A stretch of DNA of 64,000 nucleotides from Plicaturopsis crispa FD-325 SS-3 (Eukaryota > Basidiomycota > Agaricomycetes > Amylocorticiales > Amylocorticiaceae). Shown one piece after another: positions 23,801-34,695 of this stretch (its first letter is position 1; every line of letters begins with the position of its first letter). The position numbers and the translations under genes are program-made. The notes beneath the pieces were generated by a model. The model saw only the letters and a program-made list of their open reading frames with translations, was not told the origin of the DNA and ran no database searches. The stretch lies in NCBI GenBank assembly GCA_000827205.1, contig KN832565.1, positions 312,000-375,999 on the forward strand. Direction: 5' to 3'.

Positions 23801-25456
23801 ATGGCTCCCAGCGTCGCCAACGGTCTACCTACGATACCCGCGTCCCATGTCGTGGAGGCGCCTCACGCGAAAGCGTCTAGCGAACCCCTTTTGCACGGAC
23901 TCGATGTACGTGGTTTCCCCGTTTGTCTCAAGCATCATATTCGTTCACCGTAACTAACACGCGTGTCGTGTTACAGTCCTCCAAACTCAAAATCACCCTC
24001 ACCGATGCGCCAAAACCGATTCCAGCGCCAGAGACTCTCGTCTTCGGACAGGTGAGTCACATATATCCGTACAGAGGATGCAAGCAATGCTGACTGCTAT
24101 CTTGTCCTTGTAGGAAACGACAGACCACATGCTGATCATGTCCCACGATCCCGCAACAGGGTGGTCCACGCCGGAAATTAAGCCATACGGCCCCTTGACC
24201 CTTGATCCGGCTAGCTCCTGCTTCCAGTACTGCCCCAATGTATTCGAGGGGATGAAAGTGCGTAGAATTTGGTCATGCTCGTAGAATATAGAAACTTACC
24301 GCTGTTATCCTGCACAGGCGTATCTTGGCCCAGACGGCAGACCGAGGCTTTTCCGCCCGATCTTGAACATGCAGAGGCTGGCGCGCTCCGCTGAGCGTGT
24401 CGCTCTACCTGTACGTGCATCGTCCTACATGTACCGACAGAAACGATGTATTGACGCGTGTATGTAGCCGTTCGACACGTCGGAACTACTGACAATGATC
24501 AAGCGCCTCATTATCATCGACGCGCGGTGGATCCCAAAACAGCAAGGATACAGTCTCTATATCAGACCCACTGTAATCGGAACGCGTCCTTGTCAGTACT
24601 GTTGCGCGCTGTAATGGTGCTATCCTCTGATTTGTTTTTCCCTTCCTGCTAGCTCTTGGCGTCGCCGCATCGGACCACGCCCTACTCTACGTCATTCTAT
24701 CGCCAGCGGGTCCCTATTTCCGCACCGGACCCAAAGCCATCTCAGCACTGGCCGTAAGCGAAAGCGTACGCTCATGGCCTGGTGGAACTGGTGGTCACAA
24801 GCTCGGCCTCAATTACGCGCCTGGATTTCTGCCACAGCGCATAGCGGCGAAGAGCGGCTACCAGCAGGTATGTACTACCATCTGCTTTGCAATGATTGTT
24901 GATGGAATGTGCGTGTCCAGATCCTATGGCTGCTTGGTGACGACAGGATTATCACTGAAGCCGGCGCGATGAATTTCTTCGTCGTTGTGAAACGCGATGA
25001 CGGAGGCGAGTCAATTAACTTTTCGTACTTCCCGTAGACACGCGAACTAACGATACCTGCTATTCAACAGGCCTCGACGTGATCACCCCACCTCTCGACG
25101 GCACGATCCTCCCAGGCCTCACCCGCGACTCCTGCCTCTCCCTCACCGCCGCGCACACCTTCTCCACCTCGCTCCCGAACCTCTCGAACTCGCTCCTCCT
25201 GCACACGCACGAGCGCACCCTGCGCATGTCCGACCTCGTCGCGTGGTCCGCGCAGGGCCGCCTGCTCGAGGCCTTCGGCACCGGCACCGCCGTCATCGTC
25301 GCGCCCATCGGGCGCATCGGGTTCGAGGGCAAGGACCTCGTGCTGCCGGAGTATAAGGGCGGGCTGGGCCCGGTGGGGAAGGCGCTGTGGGAGCGGATCG
25401 TGGATATACAGGAGGGGCGCGTGGAGTGGCATGGGTGGAGCGTGCCGTGCTATTAG
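23801..25456 (+). CDS. Branched-chain amino acid aminotransferase
   Basis: Predicted 408-aa class IV PLP aminotransferase, exchanging amino groups between Leu/Ile/Val and 2-oxoglutarate. Eight exons: 23801-23905, 23977-24051, 24114-24257, 24318-24410, 24468-24591, 24653-24867, 24921-25005, 25071-25456; the frame closes. Motifs: FGQETTDHMLIM, CFQYCPNVFEGMKAYLG, GYSLYIRPTVIGT, the PLP-lysine region GGTGGHKLGLNYAPG, and ITEAGAMNFFVV, then PPLDGTILPGLTRDS. The N-terminus (MAPSVANGLPTIPASH) has no obvious mitochondrial presequence, so a cytosolic Bat2-like form is inferred. Intron 7 needs a GC donor (gcgagt at 25006): only that junction gives DDGGLDVITPPLDG in frame. The E2 subunit of the next pathway complex lies 1.7 kb downstream. 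Confidence 0.94.
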
Positions 25457-26011
25457 ACGGGAAAAGTATCGAGAAATATAAGTACGCGTCGATGTATTTT
25501 TTGCTTGTATATACACGACAGTAATCTTCAGACTTCAATGATTTACCAGAATTTGTGGCGAGGAAACTGCAACCGCGTCTGCTGCAGCTGCGTGCACGCG
25601 TCAACACACAGGTGGTCCGTGCGCTTTTTAGCGTTTCCCTCATATACCGCGTTTCCTGCATTTCACGTTCCCCATCTCTTGTGCTCGGGCATGTACTGTC
25701 GCCAGTGAGGTCTTTACCGAGGCACAGTCTTTTGCTGATTGCAAATTACACATCCGAACCCGTCTGTTAGCTTCGGCTTTCAGCAATTTTTGGCACACCC
25801 CCCTCTATTCCTGCTGGAGCACTCGTGAAGACGCGACTCGCGCGTTGGAAGGGCTCTAGGGGACGCGTTGTACTTCGTACGACCGCATCGTCTGTAGTGT
25901 TCATTGTACATTTGTGGCGCTAAGCATTCCAATGATAATTCTGCTCTATTGATAATCTCTGCATACATCGTGAGGAGGCACTAACTGGGATGAGCGCGAC
26001 ATGCACATTGC
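25457..26011. other. Convergent intergenic region
   Basis: Between the stop codons of the aminotransferase and the orphan minus-strand gene. No coding segment or repeat recognised. Confidence 0.5.
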
Positions 26012-26620
26012 TCAGAACCGAATGATAGGAACTGCTTGAGCGAAGGCAGGTTGCGGTCGCGTCGGTATAGCAAAGGAAAAGTGAGGTTTGCCTCTCCGTC
26101 GCAGCTCCCACAGCGAGCCCTCCGGAACAGCATAATACTCCGTGATGTCCTCACGCATAGGGGTCCCCCACGTCTTCTGCCACGAAACCAGGCGACCAGG
26201 ATAGAGGAACGCGCCGGGGCGATACGCGGGAAGGAACTCGCAGCCGGGTGGCGCCTTCATAGAGCGCTGAGCGACGCGGTCGTAGAACTCGATGAAGTAC
26301 TGGCCGTGCCCCTGGAAGCCGCCCGGGAATACGCGCAGGCAGAGGTCGCCGGAGTTGGGGAGAGGGATGAGGTGCACATCGTCCGTCTCGCCGGGCTTGG
26401 GCCTCATCTACAGAGACTCCGGATAAGCAAATAAGACGGAAAGAAACTGAACGAGACGTACCCCGACAACGTCCAGTTTTTTACCAGGGGGTATCTGTGA
26501 GTCTATTATGGCATTGCATCTTTCAACACTGCCATACATGCGTATTTTTTCCTCGTCCTTGAATGGCTCGAAGTCGTCCCCCATAAGGTCGTATAGCTGC
26601 TGCTCGAGACGGTTCGGCAT
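26012..26620 (-). CDS. Conserved-looking protein of unknown function
   Basis: Predicted 184-aa protein from two exons, 26620-26462 and 26407-26012, joined through a 54-nt GT-AG intron (gtacgt donor); the frame closes. I do not recognise a family. The N-terminal 50 residues are charged (LEQQLYDLMGDDFEPFKDEE), followed by a longer region with many aromatic and Pro residues (FPGGFQGHGQYFIEFYDRV, RPGAFLYPGRLVSWQKTWGT). There is no signal peptide or membrane segment. ATG 26620 opens the frame; no better upstream ATG was found. Even, codon-like composition and a clean intron support a real gene. It lies head-to-head with the E2 gene. Confidence 0.62.
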
Positions 26621-27146
26621 GCGACGCGGGGCGCGCTGTGGTCCCGGTCTCGACGGCTGGATGCACTGTCAGCTGAAATAACTTTGATGTGGCAGCAACA
26701 CGCACACCGATTTCCGAGGACTTCGAGCGACGAGAAAATGTTTCCGTGGATGGAATGAACGAGCGGCCTTGTCAGCACACGCCAACTCAAAGCGAAAGCA
26801 AGACGCACACCGGCAGCTGGTGCATCAACGCGCCCCGACAACGACTGTCCAGTCCCCGGAAACTTGGGACTGCTCGCATGTGCAGAACGACGAGGAACAG
26901 TGTACTTTGGCATCGGCGTAGACTGTAGTCAAATGATGCTCGACAACTTGAACGATTGAGATGGCGAGAGCCACGGAATAAAACATATAATTTGGACACG
27001 TTACGGTCAGATGATACCCTAGAGCCGGTCATGTGTGATATTATTTATTTATCTGAATATTTCCCCGCAATTTCCTTGGAATTTCCTCTTGATGCAGGTT
27101 CCGTCCGCTCTTGGTCTCTACCAGGTCTGTACGCCTCCTCGCATAA
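26621..27146. promoter_or_regulatory. Divergent intergenic region, orphan gene / E2
   Basis: 526 bases between two start codons, presumably a shared promoter region. No conserved motif could be named with confidence. Confidence 0.4.
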
Positions 27147-28765
27147 ATGCTGCTAAGTAGACCTCTGAGGCGTCTACTGGCGAGACCGGCCGTTGTCTCT
27201 CATTTCCACTCCTCGAGAGCATCTTGGGCGTCTCCGAAAGTCCTCCAGAAATTCAAGCTCGCGGATATCGGTGAGGGCATCACGGAATGCGAGGTTATAA
27301 GCTGGTCCGTCTTCCCCTCAATTTGAGAGCGATCGCGCTAAACGTCGAGCAGGAGCGTCAAGCCAAACACTGCGGTGCAGACGTTTGACCCGCTGTGCGA
27401 GGTGCAGTCCGACAAGGCGACCGTCGAGATCACGAGCCCGTTCGATGGCATCGTCAAGGAGCTCCTGGTGAAGGAAGGGCAGATCGCCAAGGTCGGCCAT
27501 GGCCTATGCCTCATCGAGGTTGACGAGGCCGCGCTGGAGAGCGTCGACCAAAGTGCAGTCGAGCCCGTAGAACCGCCGCAGGAGATCCAGTCGATTGAAG
27601 AGGCGCCGGTTTCTGATCATGCTCCCACTCCCGTCGTCGCGGAACGTCGCCTGCATCCAATGGACCCGAGCTACACGCCTTCGGACGCGTCAAAGTCTGC
27701 TCAGGATGTCCTAGCGACTCCGTCTGTCCGTCATTTGGCGCGTCAGAAGGGTGTCGATTTGGCTGCCTTGGCTCCGGGGAGTGGGAAGGACGGAAGGATA
27801 GAGAAAAAGGACATCGAGGCATACCTAGCGAAGGGCACTGAAGTATCTGCCCCTGCCCCTACCCCTACCGCAACTTCAGGCGAAGATATCGTCGTTGACC
27901 TGGGCCGGACAAGATATGGCATGTGGAAAGCCATGGTGAAGGTACGGACATCGCGACCGTTTAGATAATGTACTCAATCTCCTTTCAGAGCCTGGAAATT
28001 CCACATTTTGGATACACGACGACTCTCGACCTCACATCGCTGCACGGCATGCTGCCAATATTCAACGCAAATATCCCATCGCATTACTTGCCTCCGTCCT
28101 CCTCGCAGCAACCACCGTTAGCCGTATCACCGTCCGCTATTGGCATCTCCCCACCGTCTCCCTCCGCGATCTCGCCGGACGCGCATTATACCCGCCTCAC
28201 CTACCTTCCCATCCTCCTCAAAACACTGAGCAGGGCCATGATGGAATGGCCCCTCCTGCGCGCCTCCATCACCCCTGCGTCCTCTGACAGCAAACCGTCG
28301 CTGACCGTCCGCCCACACGCCGACATCAGCATCGCCCTTTCGACGCCCACAGGCCTCTACACGCCGACCCTCGCCGCCGCAGACACATACACCGTCTACG
28401 GGCTCGCCGCGCAGCTCAAGCACCTCGCGCACCTCGGGCGGCAGGTCCCGTGCGCACTGACCCCCGCGGAGATGCCGCGCCGCGGCGGCACGCTCAGCGT
28501 GTCCAACATCGGCGCGATCGGCGCGGGCGAGTCTGCGATGCCCGTGCTCGTCCCCGGGGGCGGCGTCGCTATCGTTGTGATCGGGCGCGCGAAGTGGGTG
28601 TGGGATGTGAACAGGGGCGATGGGCGCGGGGAGCGGCGGCTCCAGGTGGGTGTGAGCTGGGCCGCGGACCATCGCGTCGTGGAGGGGGCGGAGCTTGCTG
28701 CGTTTGTCGAGTGTTGGCGCGGGTACGTTGAGGCGCCGGAGCGATTAATCGTGGACAGCGTATAA
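27147..28765 (+). CDS. Branched-chain 2-oxoacid dehydrogenase E2 (lipoamide acyltransferase)
   Basis: Predicted 507-aa mitochondrial E2 core subunit, moving branched acyl groups from E1 to CoA. Exons 27147-27304, 27353-27941, 27989-28765; the frame closes. The first 30 residues ([20 protein letters not shown] and on) are basic with no acid, a mitochondrial presequence. Lipoyl domain: [20 protein letters not shown] and the lipoyl-lysine motif [17 protein letters not shown]. Peripheral subunit-binding domain near residue 180: [19 protein letters not shown] and [15 protein letters not shown]. Catalytic domain from about 235: [30 protein letters not shown], and near the end [14 protein letters not shown]. 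The branched-chain identity (over pyruvate or oxoglutarate E2) is inferred from KLADIGEGI and [13 protein letters not shown]. The usual HxxxDG motif here reads HRVVEG, an Asp-to-Glu change. Confidence 0.92.
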
Positions 28766-28916
28766 AGACGCCTTTATTAATGTAATAACATCACTATGAA
28801 CTTCGAGCTCGCGCGCAACACTTACCTGTATTCTAAGATGAATGGAGGAGTATCATATATGACCGGGTATAGATGGAAGTACAGCATAGCAGTTATCAAG
28901 ACTTAGGCTCAAAGCC

Positions 28917-30058
28917 CTACCTACCCACCTCGAAATTATATTTCCTCCTCGCTTTGCCCTCGATGTAGCTCGGCCAGACCCAGTAAAGGAAGTGCCCTAG
29001 CCGGTACACGATCCCGCCAGGCCCCCCGCCCACAAACACGTTCTTCTCCGCCCAATCCACCGCGCGGATGCACCGCCGTGCGACATACTCGCGCTTCAGG
29101 CCGTGTGTATTTGGGTCGTCCTCCCAAATCTTCGCGTCCCCGCCGTCGACGGCGGACGCGCGAAACGCGCCCTCGACGGTGCTGGGGAGGACGTGCGAGA
29201 AGGCGATAGCTGGGTGCTCGATGGAGAGCGCCTGGTAGAGCACCAGTGCTGCGGACTTGGTGGACCCGTAGAGTGCTCGCGTCGGTGCGGGGATGACGGA
29301 GGCTAGCGACGACACCAAGAGCACAGCCGGGGAGGTGGATGTGCTCGAAAGCAAGGGGATCTGGGAAATCAATCAACCACTGCAATAACGCGATTAAAGA
29401 TGCACAGGCGTACGAAGGTTACGGCGGAGACGAGAGGGCCGATGTAGTTGCCGGTGGTGGCTGCAAGCGCCACATCGACTGTCTTTTGTATGCCCGACGA
29501 CGAGGCCTCTGACGGCATGAATGTGCGCCCGTCTGTGAGGACGCCAGCCACTGCCATCACCGGCTGCAGCGCGGACACGCCCGCGGCCACTATCAGCGTA
29601 TCGAGGCCCTTCCACTCTGTGCGCAGGGTCAATATCTGGCACCATTAAAAGTGCGCGTCCGACGCACCGGCTTCCAGCACGCTCCGCACGCGCACCATCT
29701 CCGCGACGTCGGCAAAATTCGCGTCATACCCAAGCACTCTCTTTCCCGCGCCTGCGCTATCCGCAAAGAGCGCACTCAGCCCACGGCACTCGCCCACGAC
29801 GTCGTGCACTTTTTTGGCGTTGCGTCCGACGATGCACACCCGTGCGCCGCGCGACGCGTACTCGTGGGCTATTGCGCGACCGATGCCTGACGAGGCACCG
29901 AGTACCAGGACGCGTTCCGAGGTAGGCGGTAGCTTTGTCGGACGTACTGGCGACGCGAGGAAGCGGCGCAGGGCCAGGAGGACGGAGAGCGTCAGGAGAA
30001 TGAGCGAGCGCGGATGGAGCTGGGTCAGTGCTGCCAACGAAAGCGCGATCTGCTCCAT
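28917..30058 (-). CDS. Short-chain dehydrogenase/reductase, membrane-anchored
   Basis: Predicted 345-aa SDR. Exons 30058-29668, 29616-29414, 29360-28917; introns of 51 and 53 nt; the frame closes. An N-terminal hydrophobic helix (SLILLTLSVLLALRRFL) precedes the Rossmann fold, suggesting an ER-anchored enzyme like 3-ketodihydrosphingosine reductase or 11-beta-HSD relatives; the substrate is not determinable. Cofactor motif VLVLGASSGIGRAIAHEYAS, with the GRNAKK segment favouring NADP(H). Then LDTLIVAAGVSAL (the NNAG-equivalent), VLLVSSLASVIPAP with the catalytic Ser, and YGSTKSA with the catalytic Tyr and Lys. The tail is aromatic and basic (YWVWPSYIEGKARRKYNF). ATG 30058 is chosen; it is the first in-frame ATG before the helix. 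Confidence 0.86.
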
Positions 30059-30335
30059 CGCGGTAGACTCGAGACCAGTACTGTCTACACGCAGCTGTCG
30101 CAAGCAAAACGCAGGACCTGGTACGACGGCAAGGAGGAGGAGATTTTCTGGTGCCAACGGTAGGAATGCGGGGGTAGGCGTGTCACTGTGTTTATGCCAT
30201 TTCCAAAATCACAAGGAAGTAACTTAAGTATTTGTGCAATATTTATCTAGTTATTTATTTTACATTTTACATCACGTCTGGACTCTCCGCCTGGACAGCT
30301 CTCTCCAGTTTCTTGCTTGCGACAAGCTGCGAATC

Positions 30336-31431
30336 ATGAGCGAGTCTCACCACAGATCGCATAGACACCGCTCTCGTTCCTATGATAGGGCAGACGAAAG
30401 ATCAGAAAGCAGAAGGCGACATGGTCGAAACGGTGAGTGTCTGCATATATATTTCGACATGCACGCTTGACTGACTTCGTCCCAACGTTTCCCGTTCAAT
30501 CCATATCTCCATGGTTATGTTACAACTGCTCGACCGACATGTGTGTACCAAGACCACAGCGACCTTACTGGTAGGGTCTCAGGCCGAGGCCGCAGCCGCT
30601 CACGGTCACCCCGGACGCGTCACCGCGACGAGCACCGTTCTTCCCACAAAGACCACAAAGACGAGTACAGGGCCAAGGAGCGCTCTCATTCGCACCACGA
30701 TAGGATGACGCGCCGCTCGCCTGCCCTAGACGACGGCGAGCCGCATTCTCGTGGACACCGACACGAGGAACACACAAGGGAGGCACGACACCATGTAGTA
30801 AGCCTAAACACCTCGTGTCGACTGGTATCTGTAATTCGGATTTTACGGTAGGACCACGAGTACGAGCACTCGAGCCACTCGCACGGCAAGCGCAAGCGCG
30901 AGCGTAGCCCGAGTCCCCACATTGTACGTCCCTCCACCCCCTCCCGCCATGCGTGACGTTTGACCTTCGAAGCCACGCATGACATGACATCGTCACCCGC
31001 GCACGGTGTTCCACTCCCCAGGGCGCCAAGGATCGCCGGGGACGGTCGTCATCGCCCGACTCCGAGTCCTCGAGCTCCTCGGATGAGTCGAGGAGGACGT
31101 CCAAGCGCTCGCGGCACCGCTCGAGGTCCCGCTCCAGAAGCCGTGAGCGGGAACGCAGCAGACATCGCCATAAGCACAAGGACAAGGAGCGCAGCAGGGA
31201 CAAGAGCAAGAAGAAGAAAGACAAGAAGCGCAAGGAGAAAGAGAAAGACAGGGAGGAGCGGCGCAGTGTTCTGACGGGGAAGAAGGTGCGTTTTGTACTG
31301 CAGTCGGTGTTCATATGGGGCTCTAACCACCTGCGTAGATCAAGTTGAAGGTGCACAAGGATGCTGAGGATATTGAGCGAGACAAGAATCGCGAAAACCT
31401 GCTCAGCTTTTTGAATTCGACATTCGGATAA
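30336..31431 (+). CDS. RS-rich nuclear protein
   Basis: Predicted 256-aa protein, five exons: 30336-30432, 30553-30797, 30852-30923, 31022-31285, 31339-31431; the frame closes. It is almost wholly Arg/Ser/His/Lys-rich: an N-terminal HRSHRHRSRSYDR block, RGRSRSRSPRTRHRDEHRS, then KRSRHRSRSRSRSRERERS and a Lys-rich block (KSKKKKDKKRKEKEKDRE). The only ordered-looking part is the last 35 residues (KIKLKVHKDAEDIERDKNRE then LLSFLNSTFG), which reads as a conserved motif. RS proteins commonly act in splicing or speckles, but with no RNA-binding domain visible the role is inference only. It lies divergently from the SDR, 277 bases away. Confidence 0.75.
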
Positions 31432-32310
31432 CTAGTGCTGTACTAGCTACACACTCGTCCACGGCAAGCAATCTATTCGAGAGAGATAGCGCATAACTAT
31501 GCGGGCAAGAAACAGCAGTTTCCGTCTGTCCATCGTACACTGGTCCGTAGTCCTGCAGTTGCACCTGAAGCTGATTCAGTCTTGCGAGTCTTCGTATACT
31601 TACGATAATGCATGGACCTTGATTCACACCGAGCTATCACTGTCAGGCGTCTACATGATCACGGTAAGTGCTTGCATGAATCCCAACGTACTTTACTACT
31701 CACCAATATTAGCCTACAGGCTATATCAAGTATAAGGATAAGGTAAGTAACGTCGTTTGTGCCCTTCACGCGATTTTCCTCGAGGCTCGAGCAAAGGAGC
31801 GAAGGCAGTGGCTGGCAAGAATGCACGCAACAACGCCTGCAATGTGCAGCAATCTTGCTACCATGGCGCTTGCTTAGCGCTGCCATGTAATACGACGTCC
31901 AGTTCAAGTCCAGTTGCACTAAACCCGTAGCGGCCGGACGAAAGTTCCCATCACGTCGCCTACCTCTCGGGGATAACTTATGTCTTCCTCGGAGTCAAAA
32001 GTTCATCAGGGCCTACTTACCCGCTACGGTCGTCGCCGCGGTATGTATCAGGTACTGTACTTATCATTCTCGTCGTTTCTGACTGGTCGACAGGCCGCCT
32101 GGTGTAGCTGGAATACGGTTATTCAGTCGACAAAATGAGATACCTCCGTTCAATCTCATCGATCTCAGAAAACATCAGAAAACATTCCTCAACGCCACCG
32201 CCTGGCTAGAGTTAACACGAGGACATCAAGCCCTTTGTCGCCGATGTGCGGGACGAATACTTAAACTTGCGGACGCACCACAGGTCTTCCTCGAGTCCGA
32301 CGTCCTCAAT
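31432..32310. other. Intergenic region before the P450 cluster
   Basis: About 880 bases with no recognised gene or repeat. The last bases before the P450 ATG (tcctcaatatgcccgc) resemble those before the start of the third P450 (39886), consistent with shared ancestry of promoters. Confidence 0.4.
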
Positions 32311-34345
32311 ATGCCCGCCTGGTTGCCCTTGCTCGTGGCTGGTCTCGCCGCCTACTTGCTTCAGCGCGTTATCGTGCGAGCAAGGCGTCATGTCCTTCCG
32401 CCAGGTCCGACGGGACTGCCTCTCATTGGCAACTTATTCGACATGCCCACCTCGATGGAGTGGATAACGTTCGCGGAATGGGGGAAGAAATATGGTAAGT
32501 GCTTCGCCATCCTAGCGACAGGACGTACTTGACGTTATAGCATCTTGTTAGGCGGCGTCTCTTCTGTCACCATACTCGGAAAGCCCTTGATCATCATCAA
32601 CTCCGTAAAGGCTGCCATAGACTTGATGGACAAGAAGAGCTCGATATATTCTGACCGACCCGTCTTCCCTATGGCAGGGGAGCTCGTAGGCTGGACCGAT
32701 ATGCTCGTCCTCTCGCCATATGGCGAGAAAACGCGACTCCACCGCAAGTTGATGCACAAAGTGATTGGCACGCCCAATAGCGTACAACGGCTCGTGCCAC
32801 TTGCAGAGGCTGAGACTGTACGGTTCATCAACCGGGTCATTTCCAAGCCTGAAGATTTCGCGACCCATATACGCCTGTGCGTTGATTTTTTACGCTCAAT
32901 TTCGACCGTGCTGATGTCGCTTCTGTACAGTACTGCAGGGGCAATCATCCTGCTCGTCTCGCACGGTTACGAGGTCAAGGGGCCCGATGATCCATTCATA
33001 GACTTGGCCAACAAAGCCATCGCCCAGTTCTCGGAATGCACAATCCCCGGAGCATTCTTGGTAGACGTCTTTCCGATTTGTGGGTTCTCCAGTCGGCGCA
33101 TAGCGAACTCTTAGTGGCGTGACATTCAGCGCTAACGGCACGTCAATCAATTAGTACGATATGTGCCCGCATGGTTTCCCGGTGCTGGTTTCAAGAAGCT
33201 TGCGAAAGAGTGGCGGCAAACTCTCCAGGACATGGCAGAAGAGCCCTACAAATTTGTCTTGAAACAAATGGTTCGCTTACACTCTACTCGCTCTGAACGT
33301 GAATGATAGCTACCCGCGGACGCTGATATCACTCATCTATGTAGGACGCTGGAACCGCGGTCCCATCATTCACGCACGATCTCCTCCAGACCAAGGACTT
33401 CACCGATGAAGAGAAGGTCGCTATCAAATGGTCGGCTACCTCGGTCTACGCAGGCGGCGCAGATACGGTACGGCCTGATTTTCTCTGCCAGTGTTCTCTC
33501 ACTGAATCGCATGTTTCCAGACCGTGTCGGTCATCCACGCCTTCTTCCAGGCCATGACTTTGTATCCTGAGGTACAGAAACGAGCACAGGCTGAAATCGA
33601 AGCTGTCCTCGGCCCTAACACGTTGCCGACCTTTTCGGACCGCGCACGCTTACCGTACGTCGATGCTCTGGTGAAAGAGGTACAGCGATGGCACACGGTA
33701 GTGCCACTAAGTGAGTCGGATCGCTTCTACGCCGTCAGGTTGTCCGCTCATGGTGTTCAATGATACGCAGCCCCGCATCGGGTCATGGAGGAAGATATCT
33801 ACGAGGGACATCGGATACCTGCAGGTGCAACCGTGATAGCAAACATGGAGTACGTCTCGCTAGCGTCATCCTGACATTTATCCGTTCTCAATCTATTCTC
33901 CAGTTACATGCTGCACGATCCCGAGACATACCCCAACCCATCGGTCTTTGACCCGACCCGGTTCATCCCATCTGAAGGAAAAGAAGTGCAATTAGATCCT
34001 CGCATCATTTGCTTCGGGTTTGGCAGACGGTCCGTCATACACCCCGCATACATTGTCGCGCAGCTGTACTCACTGTCACGTCATCAGGATTTGCCCTGGG
34101 GTATATTTCGTGGACATGACGGTATTCTCTTCATGTGCCATGGCTCTAGCCACCCTCAATATCGGTAAATACGTCGAGAATGGTGTGGTCATGGAGCCCT
34201 CTCTCGAACCTATTCCCGGAGGTGTCCAGTGCGTGCACAATTGCTCTGAATACTCCATTCCCTACTAACGACGACCGCCTGCAGTCATCCAAGGCCCTTC
34301 AAGTGCTCTATCACGCCCCGTGCGCCTTATGAGAATGGCATTTGA
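32311..34345 (+). CDS. Cytochrome P450, copy 1
   Basis: Predicted 497-aa microsomal monooxygenase; substrate unknown. Ten exons: 32311-32494, 32552-32876, 32931-33079, 33155-33270, 33345-33467, 33521-33710, 33771-33849, 33904-34029, 34088-34228, 34285-34345; all phases agree. N-terminal anchor MPAWLPLLVAGLAAYLLQRV, then the Pro-rich hinge LPPGPTGLPLIGNLF. I-helix YAGGADTTVSVIHAFF, K-helix region VQRWHTVVPL, PERF-like FDPTRFIPSEGK and the heme loop CFGFGRRICPGVYF with the Cys ligand across intron 8. Looks intact. The I-helix reads GADTT rather than the commonest AGTDTT. It lies tail-to-tail with copy 2 and is more diverged from copies 2 and 3 than those are from each other. The exon-6 end gives VPLTPHR where the copies have VPLGAPH-like sequence. 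Confidence 0.9.
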
Positions 34346-34695
34346 GCGAGGTGCGACGAACATATCTACCGAGTTGTTTACGACTACTATGTGTATCTAT
34401 GTATTGTGTGCACGGGGAACGATCACTACATACCACAGCCATCCACGGCCTAGCCGGTTGAACTTGTAGCTAGATTTGCACGTTAACCCTTCCGGGCCCA
34501 ATCTTGCATTCCGACGCTCCGTTTGTTCCTCTCGCGAAACGTTTCGTTGCATCACTGACACAAGTCGGTTCAAGATGCAGGCTCGACAGGAAAAGCCATG
34601 GGTGGTTGTACATGGACCGTAGTAGCAATCGTTCTGTGCGCAATGCAGATATGCCATGCATATATCAGCAGGCCGATGAAATCTATTCGCGCCAC
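34346..34695. other. Tail-to-tail spacer between P450 copies 1 and 2
   Basis: 350 bases with no gene. From about 34600 onward it is part of the tandem duplication: the same sequence recurs from about 37750. Confidence 0.55.

Noticed and set aside
28127-28672. 181-residue minus-strand frame in the E2 gene
   Set aside because: Antisense shadow of high-GC coding sequence, His/Arg-rich with no motif.
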